The notes under the pieces were generated by a model that searched no databases, was not told the origin of the DNA, and worked only from the letters and a program-made list of their open reading frames with translations. From Adiantum capillus-veneris (lineage: Eukaryota; Streptophyta; Polypodiopsida; Polypodiales; Pteridaceae): a stretch of 64,000 nt of DNA. The stretch's first letter is position 1; each line of letters begins with the position of its first letter. The translations under genes were made by a program, and so were the position numbers. Below are positions 61,057 to 64,000 of this stretch, one piece after another. The stretch is taken from NCBI GenBank assembly GCA_014529385.2, contig CM043971.1, forward strand, positions 87,930,840-87,994,839. The letters are read 5' to 3'.

Positions 61057-61560
61057 TGAAGTAAGGGAGGGTCCCACAAGGGTTAGATTTTGAGGCAAGG
61101 AGTACCATTCAAGGAGGTCACTCCGTCTAGAGACTTAAATCCTTTAAAAACCAAGATCAAAGCATTTTAGGGCCACTCTATCTAGAGGTAGGAAGTGCCA
61201 AGTAGAGACTTATGGTAATCCCCGATCATTAAGTCCAATCAGTTAAATCACTAACAACATAGGGAGGAAGAAATCCAGCATCCCATGGTTTTTAATTCAT
61301 CCTTATAAGAAAGTGCAGGGTAAAGGCTCGTAAGCTACATTATGAATAGGCTAGAACCTCCTATTAGTTTAGTAGGAGTTCAACTAAGGGGATAATCTCA
61401 TCGGGCATACAACCAACTCGTTCACCTAAAAAAGGTAAGGACTCATGGTAAGCACCCATAAGATAATAAATTCCTCAGCTCCATTATGTAAAAGTAAAAC
61501 GCTCCATTATGCAAAGCAAAAGCCAGAATCACCCAATGATGAAAGTGCAAGATAAAGACT
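61057..61560. other. Non-coding, no gene recognised
   Basis: Mixed sequence with short phrase repeats (GGTAAGGACTCATGGTAA, AAGTGCA.G.TAAAG.CTC). Looks like decayed repeat. Confidence 0.4.
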
Positions 61561-63960
61561 CAAGGTAATCTCCCACAAGCCAATAAAACCGTTAGCTCCA
61601 TTAGTAGCTCGAGTGTAATGAGTGTGTACCAAGATGAAGCAATCACCGCTAGATAAAGTGCCCAAGCAAATACAATTAGATGAAGTTCTAGATCAAAATT
61701 TTAGAGGAACCAAAGTAAAAATGCACAATCAGAAGGTGTGTGCATGTGTGTGTGTGTGTACTCCATAGAGGAACAATACTTATCCCAAGTATTTACCCAG
61801 CAGACAATAAATCCATTAGCTTCATCGATAGTTCAAGTAGCAACCCCAGTAAGTCAAGTATAGATATGAGCGTAGCTAGATGTAGCAATCATAGTCAGAT
61901 GAAGTGACCAAGTGTGTGCGTGTGTGTCTCCACCCTTACCCAGGCACCATACTCAATGTTAAGGCAGTAGGCCCATTGAGTATGGGCCTACTACCTCATC
62001 ATGTTGATGAGAATAAAATAGTTGAGTATGAAGCTTAGCGGAGATGTACCACATCAAAGTGTCTCTGAAGAAAGTAAAGCCAGTATTATCCACACTATAT
62101 CTAATAATGTCTTCATGGAAGAATGCACTTCAATAGGAGTTTTAAGGCTTTGACAAAGAATAGAAAAAAATTTGGTTGTCATTCATAGTCTTTAAATGAT
62201 GTATTCCAAGATTTTGGCACAGGATTCCAGAAAAACCTCATACGTGTAGTGTGTTTACAAATAACATGTCGTTGAAAACATCAAAATTTAGTTAATTAAA
62301 CATGGGTTAGTAGATCTAGATTAACCTGCATCCTAAAATCGGCTGAGCCAAAAGACTACAAAAGCCGTGAGTAGGAACCTAGTCTATAGTCAAGGAAAGA
62401 CCACCTAACACCTGTAACCTAACCAGGAATTATAGACAATGGGTCAATCAAAGCCTATAGACAAGACAAATATAAATCCAGCTCCATAATCACTAAGATA
62501 ATCCCACAACACCAGACACAGTGACGCTCTCTCTCTCTTTCCACAGTTGATAAAAAACAAAAAAACAACAAAGTCAAGGCTAAGTGAGGGAGTCAAACAA
62601 ACCCTCACGTGATTAAATAGGTAGCACGTTTGCTCTTGGAGTTACTTTGTCAAGCTTGTGTTTGAAATTATCAGTGCCAAGATCACCAGGCAGTCTTTGG
62701 CTTCAAGAGCCAGGTCTCCATTCATTTTATGATGCTATATATTACGCATATCCTGGCATAGTGGGCTAAGGGAAGGAGAAGGAAAGAGAGATCAGGATGC
62801 ACGAAATGCTACACCAGTAGGCAGGCGGGAATAAAGACTATGCGATGAGTGTGGAAAAAGTCAGAGCATTGGGAGAGGGAGTATCATTTAACTTGCTCAC
62901 CGAATCCGTCTAGGCCACACCATCAAGATGCCAGCATGTTTCTATGGCCAGGGTGTAGGGAAAAGGGAGATAATGAGAATAGGAGGTGATGCAGAGCAAT
63001 AAACAGGAACGATAAATAGCAGTGTTTATTTCACGTTGGGGAGGAGTGGTACAACCACGATCGAGAGAAGGGAATGGCTTAAAAGCAGTTATTATTACAT
63101 GGTTATGCCAAAGGTTACCCTTTACTTTTAATCAAGGTAGTAAGCAGGTGCCCATAGGGTGGCAACACACCAACACAAGAGTAGCAACCTAATCACAGCG
63201 AGCTTAGGGGTATATCCCTCCTCAAGCAAACAAAAAAATGGGGACCTATTAGCCAAAAAAAATCTGAACCATAAGAGAGCCATAAGTTTTGCTAACCTCG
63301 GAGGCTCCCAATAGGAAGTGTGGACACACCACAAGACAATATAACCATCAAATCCCACAATTGAGAACATAGTAAGAGTGAAGTATGTGTGAATTCAGAG
63401 AGAAGCAGCCCAGGTAAAGTAGACTGACCAAGTGTGTGTGTGTGTGCGCGCACGCACGCGCCTGCGCTAACCCAGTCACCATACTCAATGTTAAGGCAGT
63501 AGGCCCATTGAGTATGGGTCTACTACCTCATCAAGTCAATGAGAGTAAAATAGTCGAGTATGAAGTAAAAAGAGTTGTAACATAGTAGAGAATCCATGAA
63601 TCTCAATGGAGCAATAAGTGACAATGTTGATATAGTGGATTATCCTCAGTTGGAGTTTTAGGGCTTTGTTAGCTAGTAGGATATAATATGGATTCTGCTC
63701 AATATCAGTTGTTGAGGTTCTCCATGCTTATAACAGTTTCAATGGAGTAAGTAATTATGGATTAACCTACAACCTAAAACAAGCAGAGTTCAAGACTACA
63801 GTAGCTGTAAGCAGGAATCCAATTTATAGACAAGAAAAGACCATCTAACACATGTCCACCTAACCAAGAATTGTCGATAGTGGGTCAATCTAAGCCTATA
63901 GACAAAAATCTCCAAAGCCAGTTGCTTGGTTACCCAGTAAACTGGGAGCACCTTGTGTTT
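61560..63960 (+). repeat. Degenerate long repeats with an internal hairpin
   Basis: A block at about 61900-62480 recurs at about 63420-63910: both have CACCATACTCAATGTTAAGG, the same hairpin, and AAAGACCA.CTAACAC then GGGTCAATC.AAGCCTATAGAC. The spacing drifts from about 1.52 to 1.44 kb. A shorter module (about 61590-61690 and 61790-61910) also repeats. No coding motif. Confidence 0.75.
61966..61992 (+). repeat. 11-bp perfect hairpin
   Basis: AGTAGGCCCAT and ATGGGCCTACT around TGAGT. The copy near 63497-63523 has one mismatch (GGGTCTACT). Confidence 0.92.
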
Positions 63961-64000
63961 AGGACGTGTGTTTTGCTATTTTTAAACTAATACTTATACA

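Overview
ORGANISM AND CHARACTER. The window is plant nuclear DNA from a large, repeat-rich genome. The evidence is plant-type Ty1/copia and Ty3/gypsy LTR retrotransposons (chromovirus and Tat-like, with tRNA-iMet and tRNA-Asp type primer sites), very abundant (GA)n/(CT)n, (TA)n and poly-G tracts, and one host gene of the plant-specific OCTOPUS/DUF740 family. A seed-free plant such as a fern fits the style of the repeats, but the sequence alone does not fix the species. LAYOUT. 1-1482: 3' end of a + strand chromovirus (A) and its LTR, inserted into a - strand LINE whose ORF1 and endonuclease start lie at 1483-2456. 2751-9508: - strand Ty3/gypsy element B with a 5-bp target-site duplication (TSD) and an internal deletion. 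About 10.2-16.6 kb: the only host-gene island, holding the OCTOPUS-like gene at 11591-13789 (- strand). 16636-22342: Ty1/copia element C (+), full length but decayed, with a perfect TSD. 22.3-24.7 kb: decayed gypsy integrase tail (+) and an LTR-like end. 24660-30575: 5' part of - strand gypsy element D with its LTR. 30576-58508: a three-level nest. Element E (+, gag-protease only) carries element F (-, Tat-like) inside its 3' LTR, and F carries element G (-, a sister of F lacking protease and RT) inside its gag-pol. 58509-64000: the flank of E, another LTR-like end, a microsatellite field with two inverted 87-bp palindromic units, and degenerate 0.2-1.5 kb repeats. HOW THE PARTS RELATE. Nesting gives a relative history: D's LTR region, then E, then F, then G; and separately the LINE, then A. 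Removing G in silico makes F's gag-pol one continuous frame, which supports the model. Nearly all reading-frame damage in F and G is in-frame TAA/TAG/TGA codons that single C-to-T changes would produce, as expected for methylated, silenced copies. I found no bacterial genes, CRISPR array, rRNA or tRNA gene, and no clear host gene other than the OCTOPUS-like one.
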